From assembly GCF_009818105.1 (NCBI RefSeq), contig NZ_CP046564.1, positions 2,666,001 through 2,730,000 of the forward strand: DNA of 64,000 nucleotides. The letters are read 5' to 3'. The position numbers and the translations under genes were made by a program. How positions within the stretch are numbered: the stretch's first letter is position 1; each line of letters starts with the position of its first letter. This document shows, in pieces, positions 7,940 through 16,719 of this stretch. The notes below the pieces were generated by a model that worked only from the letters and a program-made list of their open reading frames with translations, searched no databases and was not told where the DNA came from. The DNA is from Bacillus sp. N1-1 (lineage in GTDB: Bacteria; Bacillota; Bacilli; Bacillales; Guptibacillaceae).

Positions 7940-9313
7940 CTAATAAAGAAATAAAGTGCAGTATGCGATCAAAACGCCGATAAAACCACACATCAAACTA
8001 TACGAAATGTTTTTCAAGACAATTTTATAAGGATTCATTTTCAACCCTACGGAAGTTAGTGTAACGATAAGACCATAAGGAGCTGATGGAACGGTTGCGA
8101 TCGCGCTACTGGCGAGCAGAATCGTTAACGTAACAGAAGGAAAAGCACTTAACAATAGCTCACTTACGCCGCCAAAGATCCCCATTGTCGCAATGGGATG
8201 AACGCCTAATAATGTCATTATTAAAAAAGTAGCCTGGATGAAAAGCATAATGTAAACTTGATGCCCTTCAAGTGCCACAAGGGGGTCCTGTAAATATCGT
8301 AGGTATGGAGACGCATTTAACGTTTCTGTGAAAAAAGATAGCGTTAGCAGTAAAACAATGAAATTATGTAAATGGTTTGTTTGCCTTTTCCAATTGGGCC
8401 AGCCAATTTGAAAGAAACTTCTTTTTCGTTTCAACAATAATGCCCAAATGTACGCAAAGGGAAAAAGGGCGATCGTAACAGCAAACAAAAAGTTGAATTG
8501 AATAATGTTGGTTAGAAAAACGACAACCATTAAGAAGAGAACCAGCGCCACGATAAATTCCATTAACTTCTTCTTACTACTTTCCCCTAATTTTGAAGGC
8601 GTACCAACCTCTTCTACCACTTCGTTTCGAAAGGTGATTTTTCCAATAATAGAATCAAATGCAAAGCCTAATAAAGCAATGAGCAACATCCAAGGTAACA
8701 CTTCTAAGTAATTAGCATTTGTAATAAAGATTGATGTAGCTAGTAAAATTTCCAATGGACTCCAAAGTAACGCTAGAGAATACCCCCTTAAAGTCGACAT
8801 GGCGATAAAACGGTTTCTGACGTTTGTTTTGGATTTTTTTAATTGATTTTTTAACAGATCTTGTGAAATAGTTGCAGACGATAAATTCAAAAAGGCAGCT
8901 AGAGAAACCATAGTCGCTTCTCCTCGCACATATAAATCTCCCATTTTCTTCACATTTCCCCCGAGTAATGTTTGCAATAGCTTATTATATCTCCCCGCTT
9001 TTACAACGCTATTCATCCATGGAAGCATGGATAATAGAAACAACAACCCTATATTCCCTGCGAAAAAGGATGGAATCTTAACGAGGCTAATATCGCTTGA
9101 AAAATAAAAAAAGCCCCCTGCACTTAAAAGAATAATTCCCAGTATTCGGAAAACGCGATCCGCTTCTTTGAAATTAATGACGATCATCACTATTGCTAAT
9201 AGTCCAATTGTTGTATAAAGAGAAGCGTTTGACCAAAAGAGGTGGATCACATCCAATAGAAAAATGAATAAATAAAAAACGTAAATATGTTGAAACAGTC
9301 TAGTATTCCACAT
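7940..9313 (-). CDS. Multi-pass membrane protein, permease-like, unknown substrate
   Basis: A 457-residue protein with about 12 hydrophobic segments. An N-terminal half with helices near 10-80 is followed by two similar blocks separated by a charged loop (about residues 225-245). The motifs HPIATMGIFGG and SSAIATVPSAPYGL near the C-terminus resemble hairpin-loop regions of the ion transporter superfamily (ArsB/NhaD/CitT-like), but I cannot name a family. GGAG lies 6-7 bases before the ATG. The gene pairs with the downstream kinase, so import followed by phosphorylation, or export of a modified product, is possible. That is inference only. Confidence 0.6.
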   Translation of the reverse strand: MWNTRLFQHIYVFYLFIFLLDVIHLFWSNASLYTTIGLLAIVMIVINFKEADRVFRILGIILLSAGGFFYFSSDISLVKIPSFFAGNIGLLFLLSMLPWMNSVVKAGRYNKLLQTLLGGNVKKMGDLYVRGEATMVSLAAFLNLSSATISQDLLKNQLKKSKTNVRNRFIAMSTLRGYSLALLWSPLEILLATSIFITNANYLEVLPWMLLIALLGFAFDSIIGKITFRNEVVEEVGTPSKLGESSKKKLMEFIVALVLFLMVVVFLTNIIQFNFLFAVTIALFPFAYIWALLLKRKRSFFQIGWPNWKRQTNHLHNFIVLLLTLSFFTETLNASPYLRYLQDPLVALEGHQVYIMLFIQATFLIMTLLGVHPIATMGIFGGVSELLLSAFPSVTLTILLASSAIATVPSAPYGLIVTLTSVGLKMNPYKIVLKNISYSLMCGFIGVLIAYCTLFLY

Positions 9314-9513
9314 GTTATTCTCCTATCCTATAGGCGAACGATGAGAGAATGTGATCAGTTCGTCTACTTTTCCGTTGTTAGTTTGCTTCCCTAATCCAAT
9401 CGATAACCTCTCAAATTTTCAAGAATTCCAAATTCTTAATCTACAAAACTCTATTTAGCTAACCTTCTCAAACTATGGGCATTCTTTGTCTTTAATTTGT
9501 TTAAACTGTAATC
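9314..9513. other. Intergenic stretch, no gene seen
   Basis: An AT-rich region between the start of the permease gene and the terminator of the Nudix gene. No open frame with a ribosome binding site and no RNA motif was found. It should contain the permease promoter, which I could not place. Confidence 0.5.
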
Positions 9514-9545
9514 AAAAAAAGTACCGCCCGATTTACGGACGGTAC
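9514..9545 (-). terminator. Terminator of the cwlK-Nudix operon
   Basis: GTACCGCCCG (9521-9530) pairs with CGGACGGTAC (9536-9545) with one mismatch. The minus strand continues with TTTTTTT, 80 bases past the Nudix stop codon. Confidence 0.8.
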
Positions 9546-9623
9546 AAAAGGGGGAAAATTATGTTAGTTTAAATTTACCCCTTTTTAAAATACCTAAACC
9601 TTTTTTTCTAAAAATCTTTTCAT

Positions 9624-10088
9624 TTATTTCTCGCTTATGATTTGACTCCTGTTTCTAGTGACAAACTCTCTTGATTCCTCGTGTTCTAAAAGGCTTAATA
9701 ACGCTTGTTCATGAACAAAACAAATTTGATTAATTTCTTTGTCGTTCGCTTCAAGGTCCTTACCGTCGCCAACATATTCGAAATGAAACATTGTCGTTAT
9801 TTGGTTATGATAACCGATTTTCGTTTGAATTTTTTCTGGAAATGCAAATGAGATTGGTTCATTAAATCGCTTCTTTAATGTGTAGGCGATGGATCCTGTT
9901 TCTTCTAATAACTCTCTTCTTATTGAAGCTTCGACTGTTTCATCTTCGTCTTCAACGCCACCTTTAACGAAATCCCACGTTCCATTGTGAAGCTCTTTCC
10001 CGATTCTCGTATTTATCGTGACTTTGCGAACGATGAGAAAGCGACTTTTGTGCGTAACAATTGCCCCCACAGCCATCCTAGTTTTCAT
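9624..10088 (-). CDS. Nudix hydrolase
   Basis: The 154-residue protein has a complete Nudix box: G-VEDED-E-TVEASIR-RELLEETG (about residues 43-66, GX5EX7REUXEEXG), which holds the Mg2+-binding glutamates. The family cleaves nucleoside diphosphate-linked compounds; the substrate cannot be inferred. AGAGG lies 8 bases before the ATG. It follows the cwlK-like gene by 15 bases and shares its terminator, so the two form an operon, though no functional link is obvious. Confidence 0.85.
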   Translation of the reverse strand: MKTRMAVGAIVTHKSRFLIVRKVTINTRIGKELHNGTWDFVKGGVEDEDETVEASIRRELLEETGSIAYTLKKRFNEPISFAFPEKIQTKIGYHNQITTMFHFEYVGDGKDLEANDKEINQICFVHEQALLSLLEHEESREFVTRNRSQIISEK

Positions 10089-10103
10089 AACAATATCCTC
10101 TCG

Positions 10104-10661
10104 CTAGTTTGTCGCATACTCACTTTCATCAGGTCTTTGACCATTCTGTAATTGGCGCATCGTTAAACCAAAATCCATTTGCAAGTGAGGATAGTCTTTA
10201 AAACTACTCCAGTCTCCTCCCCAATCAAAACCAAGATCTTTCGCAATAGCGACTACTTCCATCCAATCTGATTTTCCATTCTCGTTATCGTCTCGCTCCA
10301 TATCCCAAACAACATCACCATTATCTAACTTCAAAGCAAAATCGATCGCTAGACCATAATTGTGATAAGACCCGCCGCCGGCAACATTTGTAACGACTTG
10401 TCCTTTAGTTGACCGTCCTTTTTCATAAAGAGCATCCTGTTCTTCTTTCGTTCGGTGTGCAGCTGTAATCACAATCTCAACTCCCTTATCGGTAGCTCGA
10501 TTGATCAACGTATCTTTTGCTTCACTTACCGTTGGATGCAGCTCCGTTGGCAAAGGAACATCCTTTTGAATAAACATTCCCTCGAGATCATCCTTGAAGT
10601 TGATGAAGATAAGACCAATTCCTATTATGAAAAGGAAGGTTATAAGATTGAATCCTTTCAA
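10104..10661 (-). CDS. cwlK: CwlK-like M15 peptidoglycan L,D-endopeptidase
   Basis: A 185-residue protein with an N-terminal membrane anchor or signal (about residues 4-20, LITFLFIIGIGLIFI) followed by a VanY/CwlK-type zinc peptidase domain. Visible zinc-site residues are SYHNYGLAIDF (His and Asp) and PHLQ (His). It matches B. subtilis CwlK (YcdD), which cuts the L-Ala-D-Glu bond of peptidoglycan stems. The start is decided by the ribosome site: GGGAGG lies 6 bases before TTG at 10661, whereas the in-frame GTG at 10676 precedes that site. It is the first gene of an operon with a Nudix gene. Confidence 0.85.
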   Translation of the reverse strand: MKGFNLITFLFIIGIGLIFINFKDDLEGMFIQKDVPLPTELHPTVSEAKDTLINRATDKGVEIVITAAHRTKEEQDALYEKGRSTKGQVVTNVAGGGSYHNYGLAIDFALKLDNGDVVWDMERDDNENGKSDWMEVVAIAKDLGFDWGGDWSSFKDYPHLQMDFGLTMRQLQNGQRPDESEYATN

Positions 10662-10896
10662 ACCGAAACCTCCCACCTTATTAATCTAATATTTTGATCA
10701 TAACATAGGTGGAACTAAGGTGTTCGAAATGGAGGCTTCATAAAATTTGTAAGCTTCTCCTCGGTGGTTTACATTATTCTTCTTAAGAAACCAATTTCTT
10801 CTTTTCGTCACTCTGCATACCGCTAACAGCCCAACCCTAGTATAATAAGAATCACATAACCGCTTTTTATCCATTCCCTAGCAAAAGGAGACGCTT

Positions 10897-11166
10897 ATGA
10901 AAAGATTAGTAATTGCAAATTTTCTTCCTATAATCTCTCTTATTTATCTTATTTATCGTATTACGAAACCAAGCTTATATCTCCCTGCATTCTCTATTGA
11001 AGCAGAAAATCCTGTCAAACTTACATTCACTACGCTCACCATCGATACTGGTTTCGTTACCGGTAACGCCGGCTCCATCTACTCAATTTGGTTAATTCCA
11101 ATCTACCTTCTTATTTCAATCGCATGCGTCTTAACGATTTCTCCCTTGATTTCAAAGAAGCGGTAA
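10897..11166 (+). CDS. Small two-helix membrane protein, unknown
   Basis: An 89-residue protein with a hydrophobic segment at about 5-20 and another at about 65-83. Between them is an extracytoplasmic-looking stretch rich in Thr, Ser and Gly (residues 30-62), and the C-terminus is basic (SKKR). AAAGGAG stands 6 bases before the ATG, which supports translation. It converges on the nucleotidyltransferase gene with only 2 bases between stop codons. I do not recognise a family. Confidence 0.6.
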   Translation: MKRLVIANFLPIISLIYLIYRITKPSLYLPAFSIEAENPVKLTFTTLTIDTGFVTGNAGSIYSIWLIPIYLLISIACVLTISPLISKKR

Positions 11167-11168
11167 AA

Positions 11169-11879
11169 CTATTTCCCTAATGAAAATCCTTCAAACAAGC
11201 GACCTCCGTATGGTTGTAAAGCGTCATCAACAAACGCAATGACGCTTTCCTTTTCACGTGTTTGATAATAATGATCAAACACGTTGACAAACCTATCCGC
11301 CAGTGTTTGATCATAGTTTCTTAATGCACGGACAATCCATTTAGATGAGCCGATCCACTGATTATTCATCCGAAGAATAAATTCATGAACTTGCTCTGCA
11401 AGAGTAGCCGCACAGCACATTTCTTCCCCTCGATCGGTAGCGCCAATAAAATCTTCTAATACATCTGTAAGAAAATAGCGTTTTAGCGTCATCTCGTTTT
11501 CTCCCCATGGGGATGGCCCCTTTTCCAGAATCATACTCGCTTCATCCTGCAGTACTTTTGCCTCCCCCTTGTCATTAAGAATCACGCCTTCAGACACCAT
11601 TTTCGGAAGTGATGGTTTTGCTCGGGCACAGTCACTCTCATAAAAGGCATAATAGCTTTCTAAATTATGAACATACCACTCCACCGGCCACCCCTCATAG
11701 AAAAAGCTCTCCCGATAGGAAGCAGTTACTGACGAATCAAAAACGACTATATCAAGATCAGATGTAGCTGTCGCTTCCCCTCGAACAACGCTTCCAGCTA
11801 GAAAAGCAGCCTCACATTCGGGGGATCTTGTTTGTACTAGATTCTTAGCTATAGAAACGATGAGTTGTAATGAGTCCAT
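11169..11879 (-). CDS. MNT-type nucleotidyltransferase
   Basis: The 236-residue protein carries the nucleotidyltransferase fold motif FLAGSVVRGEATATSDLDIV (GSxxRG...SDxDxxV, residues 27-46) with both metal-binding aspartates. The C-terminal part is helical. Relatives include minimal nucleotidyltransferases, kanamycin-type adenylyltransferases and AMPylating antitoxins. No partner HEPN gene lies next to it, so a toxin-antitoxin role is not supported. GGAGG is 7 bases before the ATG. Substrate unknown. Confidence 0.75.
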   Translation of the reverse strand: MDSLQLIVSIAKNLVQTRSPECEAAFLAGSVVRGEATATSDLDIVVFDSSVTASYRESFFYEGWPVEWYVHNLESYYAFYESDCARAKPSLPKMVSEGVILNDKGEAKVLQDEASMILEKGPSPWGENEMTLKRYFLTDVLEDFIGATDRGEEMCCAATLAEQVHEFILRMNNQWIGSSKWIVRALRNYDQTLADRFVNVFDHYYQTREKESVIAFVDDALQPYGGRLFEGFSLGK

Positions 11880-12152
11880 TTTCCAACCTCCATTTTGATT
11901 TTTTTATATTTTGAGGAAATATTACTCAAGATTAGGTAAAAACGATAGCCTTATTATCTAAATAACTAATAGAATGAGAGCTAAAACAAGCCAGCAAGTA
12001 CCCCTGCTATTTTTTCTTTGACAGTCAAAAGACACAATCCTGCTCTCTCCAAATGCAACTAAATTTAATTGAAATCTTCGTTAACGTATAAACTCTAGAG
12101 CTCCGTTACCAATTATTTCAAATCAGTAGGGATATCTCAATCTTTTTTACGT
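11880..12152. other. Intergenic stretch, no gene seen
   Basis: An AT-rich region upstream of the nucleotidyltransferase gene. No open frame with a ribosome site and no strong structure was found. It presumably holds the nucleotidyltransferase promoter. Confidence 0.5.
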
Positions 12153-12190
12153 AAAAAGGAGCTTATCTTATTTAAGATAAGCTCCTTTTT
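12153..12190. terminator. Terminator after the HAD phosphatase gene
   Basis: An 18-bp perfect inverted repeat (12153-12170 with 12173-12190), including A5/T5 ends, with a 2-base spacer. It lies 45 bases beyond the stop of the minus-strand HAD gene. It would also work on the plus strand, although no plus-strand gene precedes it closely. Confidence 0.85.
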
Positions 12191-12235
12191 ATTAGAAGAG
12201 AGAGATAGCTTTTTTGCTTTTGACTCAGTCCTGCT

Positions 12236-13108
12236 TCATGTGCTTTTTATTGACGATGGAACGATTATAGACTTTAAATAATGATAGACTCCATCATCAT
12301 CACATGTAAATTCTGTTTCATCGTCGACGATTTCTTTTATTTGGTCCGATGCATTTTTCATTGCTACTGCATAATCAACAAACTGGAACATCGGTAAATC
12401 GTTGTTACTATCCCCAATCGCTAACGTTTCTACATCCGACAAATCAAAATAGTGTAACATTTCCTTTATACCAGTGGCTTTGTTCACACTTGCTACCATT
12501 ACTTCAACATTATGAGCAGAAGAGATTGAGGTTGTAAAATCGATGTCTTGCTTTATTTTTTCTAACTCATCTTTCCATCGATTGATATTCTCTTTCGTTC
12601 TAGCGAAGAAATAGAATTTAGAAAACTTATTTCCTTCGATCTGACTTTTCCAGTCGATAGCTTCTTTGATCGCTTCTTGACGTGAAAGCCATTCATTCAG
12701 CCCAACACTTTCTGGCTTTGGATCTTTGATTTCATCTTCCATAAATATACGATCTTGTTGTAAAGCGATACGGTCCGCTCCATATGGGAAAAGTTCATAA
12801 TAAACCTTATGTTCTCTCGCTTTTTCGATAACCTTTTCTACTAATTCAAGAGGGAGTGAATGTTCAAATATGGCCTTGCCCTCAACATACCCCGCCATCC
12901 CATTTGAAGAGATAATCCCATCCACCTGGAATCCATCAGGTACAAGTTCGCTTATTTCATCTGCAGCTCTGCCTGTCGCGATGAAAACATAAAGTCCATT
13001 ATCTCGTAACTCATCAATAATTTGTTTCGTAAGTCCACTTACCTTGTTGTTGTGATTTAAGATCGTACCGTCCATATCTAAAAAAATAGCCTTTGGCTTT
13101 GTTACCAT
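12236..13108 (-). CDS. Cof-type HAD-IIB phosphatase
   Basis: The 290-residue protein has all HAD motifs: FLDMDGTIL (residues 9-17; the nucleophile Asp11 and the general acid Asp13), ATGRA (motif II), a lysine region and GDSNNDLPMF (motif IV). A C2-type cap lies at about 85-200. Cof-type phosphatases act on sugar phosphates, flavin or pyridoxal phosphates; specificity cannot be read. GGGGAG lies 6 bases before the ATG. It is monocistronic, with its own terminator downstream. Confidence 0.87.
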   Translation of the reverse strand: MVTKPKAIFLDMDGTILNHNNKVSGLTKQIIDELRDNGLYVFIATGRAADEISELVPDGFQVDGIISSNGMAGYVEGKAIFEHSLPLELVEKVIEKAREHKVYYELFPYGADRIALQQDRIFMEDEIKDPKPESVGLNEWLSRQEAIKEAIDWKSQIEGNKFSKFYFFARTKENINRWKDELEKIKQDIDFTTSISSAHNVEVMVASVNKATGIKEMLHYFDLSDVETLAIGDSNNDLPMFQFVDYAVAMKNASDQIKEIVDDETEFTCDDDGVYHYLKSIIVPSSIKST

Positions 13109-13372
13109 AGTGACTCCCCTTACTGTAATAAATTCTACTTTTATTTTTTTATACCTTATATCTCACTTCACTTTTACCGATCTTCCAAAACTTCGTTCAT
13201 CAACTATGAAACTAGTAGTAACCAGTACAATTATTGTTACAAATCGGAGCAAATTGCAATGGGTGTTTATTAACAAATAACATGTTACTCCTCTTTAATT
13301 AACCTGTTCAAGTTTTTGATACCAATTTTCATAAATTGGCATCATTGGTTTGATTCGTTATTTCAATTAAAA
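13109..13372. other. Intergenic stretch upstream of the HAD gene
   Basis: No gene seen. CCAATTT (13322-13328) and AAATTGG (13333-13339) form a small inverted repeat with flanking GAT/ATC symmetry; its role is unknown. The HAD promoter should lie near the left end. Confidence 0.45.
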
Positions 13373-13398
13373 GAGCCTATCTGATAGCAGATAAGCTC
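13373..13398 (-). terminator. Terminator-like hairpin after the DJ-1 remnant
   Basis: GAGC-c-TATCTG pairs with CAGATA-a-GCTC (13373-13398, 4-base loop). It is followed on the minus strand by a T-rich run, 17 bases past the stop codon of the truncated DJ-1/PfpI frame. Confidence 0.6.
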
Positions 13399-13414
13399 CA
13401 AAATAGCTCTAAAA

Positions 13415-13648
13415 CTAACTTTTAATAAAACCGTTTTTAAAGAACCCATACCATTCTTCGAGTTCTTTACTTTCCAGGACATCTAATTTCCTTAATATAT
13501 CTCTCGAAAATTCTAATGCTCCACTTCCATTAGCTGTGATTAAACAGCCCTCACTAATAGATTGTTCATTTATGTAGTTTTCTTCACCTTGATAATTAGG
13601 TGCTCCTTCTTTTAAATATGCTAATGAATTGCCTGTATGTTTGTTTCC
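13415..13648 (-). pseudogene. DJ-1/PfpI-family remnant (C-terminal fragment)
   Basis: A 77-codon minus-strand frame without a usable start reads GNKHTGNSLAYLKEG ... EGCLITANGSGALEFS ... EEWYGFFKNGFIKS and then stops at 13415. This matches the last third of type 1 glutamine amidotransferase-like proteins of the DJ-1/PfpI family (YdeA/YoaZ type). The frame is closed by TAG at 13649, and the N-terminal two thirds, including the nucleophile Cys elbow, are not found upstream. A terminator-like hairpin still follows. The gene looks truncated by deletion. A long-range frameshift is less likely because no N-terminal motif was seen in other frames. Confidence 0.65.
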
Positions 13649-13822
13649 CTATAATTTTATCATCTTTAACACCCTACAGAACTTATTTATTAAAAGCGAT
13701 TACACTTTACTGCAATCCCCCTCTTATTAATTTGCTTCTTCATATAAATATTGTCGCTATTTATAGCAATAATCGGACAGACGTTCACTTCATTTCTTTT
13801 TAGAATAGGGGATGAGGTGATA

Positions 13823-15064
13823 ATGATGTACAAAAGATTATGGCGAAACAAAAATATACGGTATTACTTACTTGCTGGAGGAGTCTCTCAACTTGGCGAT
13901 GTTCTTTCCGGAATGGCTTTTTTATTTTTAGCGTACGATTTAACTGGTTCCAATCTTCACACTACAGGAATGGCTATGGCTGAGACCTTACCATACCTTC
14001 TATTTGGATTAATGGGTGGCGTTATGGCTGATTGGTTACCTAAGAAAAAATTATTAGTTTATCTGGACCTAGCTCGGATCCCATTCATTCTTTCTATCGT
14101 ATTTTTGCATTATTTGGATGCACTTACTTACGCATATCTATTAATCGTGAGCTTTCTGATCCAGAGTATAGGATGTTTCTTTAACCCGACCCATCGATCT
14201 GTACTACCTTCTATAACGACGGAAGAGGAACGAACGAATGCGAACAGTTTATATGATACATTAACTCGAGGAGTAACGGTCTTAAGTCCGTTTATCACTC
14301 TATGGTTGTTAAACACCTTTGGTGCTATACACTTTTTCACCTTAGACGCAATAACCTATGCCGTTAGCGCCTTTTTCATCTTTAAAATACACCTGAAGGA
14401 CCCTAAACCAGTCGTTAATAAGACGATTAAAGGTGTCTATCGCTCAATTCTCGAGTTTACCTCCTGGGCGAAGGCGCACTCTACCGTCAGACAACTATTT
14501 CTTTTTACTTTTGTTACGGTTTTTTTCAACACCTGGGTGTGGGAAGTAGGACTTTTGCTTGCATTATCAGAAATGAGTGAACAAAGTGAAGAATTATATA
14601 GCATTTTACAAGGAGTATTTGGTGGCGTTGTTATTTTCACAAATATCGTTTTGCCATACTTGATTAAAAGAATGACTCTACGCCACTACTTAATTGGAGC
14701 GTTGATTTGGGGTACAGGAATTACATACTACGGACTCTTATATGATATTAAGCATTTCTTTATTGGTTGCGCTATCGTAGGTATAGGGCTACCTATTGCT
14801 GGACTAGCTCGCGTTTATCTTCTTCAGACACTTGTGCCAGAAGAGAAAATGGGGCGCGCCTTTAGTTCCAATGCTGTCTTATTATACTTTTCTAACACCA
14901 TTTCCTTAGGAGTGTATGGATTCTTAGTCATGTTCATTTCAATTCAACACTTAATGATTGGTAGTGGGTTACTCATTGTCATTCTATGTATTGGAGCTTT
15001 ACTTATTAAAACCGTGAATCCGGCGAAATTCTGTTGGCGTCTTCCGATACATTTTCTTAAATAA
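13823..15064 (+). CDS. MFS efflux transporter (DHA3/MefA-like)
   Basis: A 413-residue protein with about 12 TM segments. It begins MMYKRLWRNKNIRYYLLAGG, with AGGVSQLGDVLSGMAF and LFGLMGGVMADWLPKKK (a loop 2-3 motif), as in the MefA-like DHA3 efflux group. GAGGTG lies just before two tandem ATGs; upstream in-frame codons lack a ribosome site. The last 66 bases overlap the end of the convergent AraC gene. Exported substrate unknown; a divergent or adjacent regulator relationship is possible but unproven. Confidence 0.82.
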   Translation: MMYKRLWRNKNIRYYLLAGGVSQLGDVLSGMAFLFLAYDLTGSNLHTTGMAMAETLPYLLFGLMGGVMADWLPKKKLLVYLDLARIPFILSIVFLHYLDALTYAYLLIVSFLIQSIGCFFNPTHRSVLPSITTEEERTNANSLYDTLTRGVTVLSPFITLWLLNTFGAIHFFTLDAITYAVSAFFIFKIHLKDPKPVVNKTIKGVYRSILEFTSWAKAHSTVRQLFLFTFVTVFFNTWVWEVGLLLALSEMSEQSEELYSILQGVFGGVVIFTNIVLPYLIKRMTLRHYLIGALIWGTGITYYGLLYDIKHFFIGCAIVGIGLPIAGLARVYLLQTLVPEEKMGRAFSSNAVLLYFSNTISLGVYGFLVMFISIQHLMIGSGLLIVILCIGALLIKTVNPAKFCWRLPIHFLK

Positions 15065-15811
15065 CTGGTTATAGGAAGAGACACTTTTAAACCCTTGATT
15101 AAGAGCGATCGAAAGAATTGGATCATTGGAATGTAATAAGGAGTATTGACTTCGTAATAGACGATAAAGTTGCAACCAAGAATAAGGAGACAGACCTAGC
15201 TCCTCTTTAAAAAGGTGAGCAAATTGATATTTATTTAACCTTGCAACCTGAGCCATCTCGTCCAGTGTCCAGTCCTCGCTATAGCTTTCTTTAAGGGCAT
15301 TTGTAACATCATTAATTATCGCTTTACTACTGATACTTGGAAAGTCAATTTGATGAGACCCTGCACCATATTGAAGCATCATAATGGAAAGTTGGGTCAA
15401 GCTGTTATCTAGAAAAAACTGATTCGCAACTGATCCAGCTCCTTCATTTAGCGATAAGAAATCTCTAACAAAAATCATCCATTGGCTTATTTGAGGATGT
15501 TTATAAGAAAGCAAAGTAAATTCTGGGGATGCTGCTCTAATACCCAATCGATCAGCTGCCTCTTGTAGCAAAGATGGCTTTATCTCCACAAGAAATTTCT
15601 CTTTTGTAGCCCTAAGTTGTTTATGATCTTCATATGGGTTAAATATTAGAAATTCTCCTTTATCAATGGAGATGTCCCCATGATTTGTTTGATAAGATCC
15701 TCTCCCGAATGGAGAAAAGATTAATTTATAACATTCATCACTTCTCCAAATCCGCTCACCTAATTGGTCATTACGGATAAGTAATAGCCCGTTCTCGTTA
15801 TCTAGTATCAT
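14999..15811 (-). CDS. AraC-family transcriptional regulator
   Basis: The 270-residue protein has an N-terminal cupin-like sensory domain (about 1-140, with NPYEDHKQL) and a C-terminal double helix-turn-helix (about 165-265). The latter shows WTLDEMAQVARLNKYQFAHL and the signature region GFKSVSSYNQLFKKMYRKTP. AGGAG lies 8 bases before the ATG. Such regulators usually activate a metabolic or transport gene in response to a small ligand. Its 3' end overlaps the MFS gene by 66 bp in convergent orientation; both reading frames look intact there. Confidence 0.87.
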   Translation of the reverse strand: MILDNENGLLLIRNDQLGERIWRSDECYKLIFSPFGRGSYQTNHGDISIDKGEFLIFNPYEDHKQLRATKEKFLVEIKPSLLQEAADRLGIRAASPEFTLLSYKHPQISQWMIFVRDFLSLNEGAGSVANQFFLDNSLTQLSIMMLQYGAGSHQIDFPSISSKAIINDVTNALKESYSEDWTLDEMAQVARLNKYQFAHLFKEELGLSPYSWLQLYRLLRSQYSLLHSNDPILSIALNQGFKSVSSYNQLFKKMYRKTPTEFRRIHGFNK

Positions 15812-16095
15812 TAGTTAAGCTCCTAGTACAATAATGAGTTTTCATTGGTTTATGACAATAAACCCTTCACTTAATTATGAGACCTTGGGAACATACTTTA
15901 GAAATTCCTTCTATATCTGATTCACTTATCAATACTTATTTCTAATTTTAACATTTTACGGAATCTGTTTTTCTAGTACTAACGGTTAAAACAAAAGTAC
16001 ATTATCTCTCCTTATTTCACAAAGCAATTCTTACTTATCCATTCATTTTTTGGTAAACTTTTGAAGGAACGGAATACCTTAAAGGAGGTACGAAT

Positions 16096-16632
16096 GTGAA
16101 CCGGATTATGGTAATGGGCGCTTCATCGGGATCAGGTAAATCGACATTTGCAAAGAAACTCGGTGAAATTCTAGACTATGAGGTTTACCACCTCGACGCT
16201 CTGTTTTGGAAACCGGGTTGGATTGAAGCGAGTCTTGATGAGTTTCGTACTTCCCAGGAGAAGATTGCTTTAACTTCTAGATGGATTATCGAAGGGAATT
16301 ATAGCAACTCCTATGACATCCGAGTGGCGCAAGCTGATACGATTATTTACATACATGCCCCGCGACTCCTTTGTCTTTACCGGGTTTTAAAACGCTGGAT
16401 CACTCATATCGGGAAGACACGATCTGATATGGGCAAAGGCTGCAACGAAAAAATGGAATGGTCTTTTTTAACATTTATTTGGACAACCTACTATCCTCGT
16501 AAGGAAAAGATGAAAAAGAGATTTGAAAAAATTCAACAAACTACTCCCGAAAAAAAGATTATTCTTTTACAAAACAAATCAGAAATAGCGAATTTTCTTC
16601 ATGAACTTCAGACAAAGCATACAAATTTGTGA
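16096..16632 (+). CDS. P-loop nucleotide kinase-like protein (FlaR/YflA type)
   Basis: The 178-residue protein has a Walker A loop GASSGSGKST (residues 8-17), an LDALFWKPGW segment and WIIEGNYSNSYDIR, the pattern of the adenylate-kinase-like proteins often labelled DNA topology modulation protein FlaR. Actual function in Bacillaceae is unknown; the fold predicts an NMP- or small-molecule kinase. The start is GTG: AAAGGAGG lies 7 bases upstream, and the ATG 3 bases earlier is followed at once by TGA. Confidence 0.75.
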   Translation: MNRIMVMGASSGSGKSTFAKKLGEILDYEVYHLDALFWKPGWIEASLDEFRTSQEKIALTSRWIIEGNYSNSYDIRVAQADTIIYIHAPRLLCLYRVLKRWITHIGKTRSDMGKGCNEKMEWSFLTFIWTTYYPRKEKMKKRFEKIQQTTPEKKIILLQNKSEIANFLHELQTKHTNL

Positions 16633-16719
16633 GAACCCATGATAAGATAAAGTGCAGTACGTTTGAATCCTGATTTTCCTGTTTAAACTAGAAATACTAC
16701 TGAAGCACATGGAGGCATT

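Noticed and set aside
11169..11879. MNT half of an MNT-HEPN toxin-antitoxin pair
   Set aside because: The nucleotidyltransferase motif is clear, but the neighbouring small membrane protein is not HEPN-like and the genes converge instead of forming an operon.
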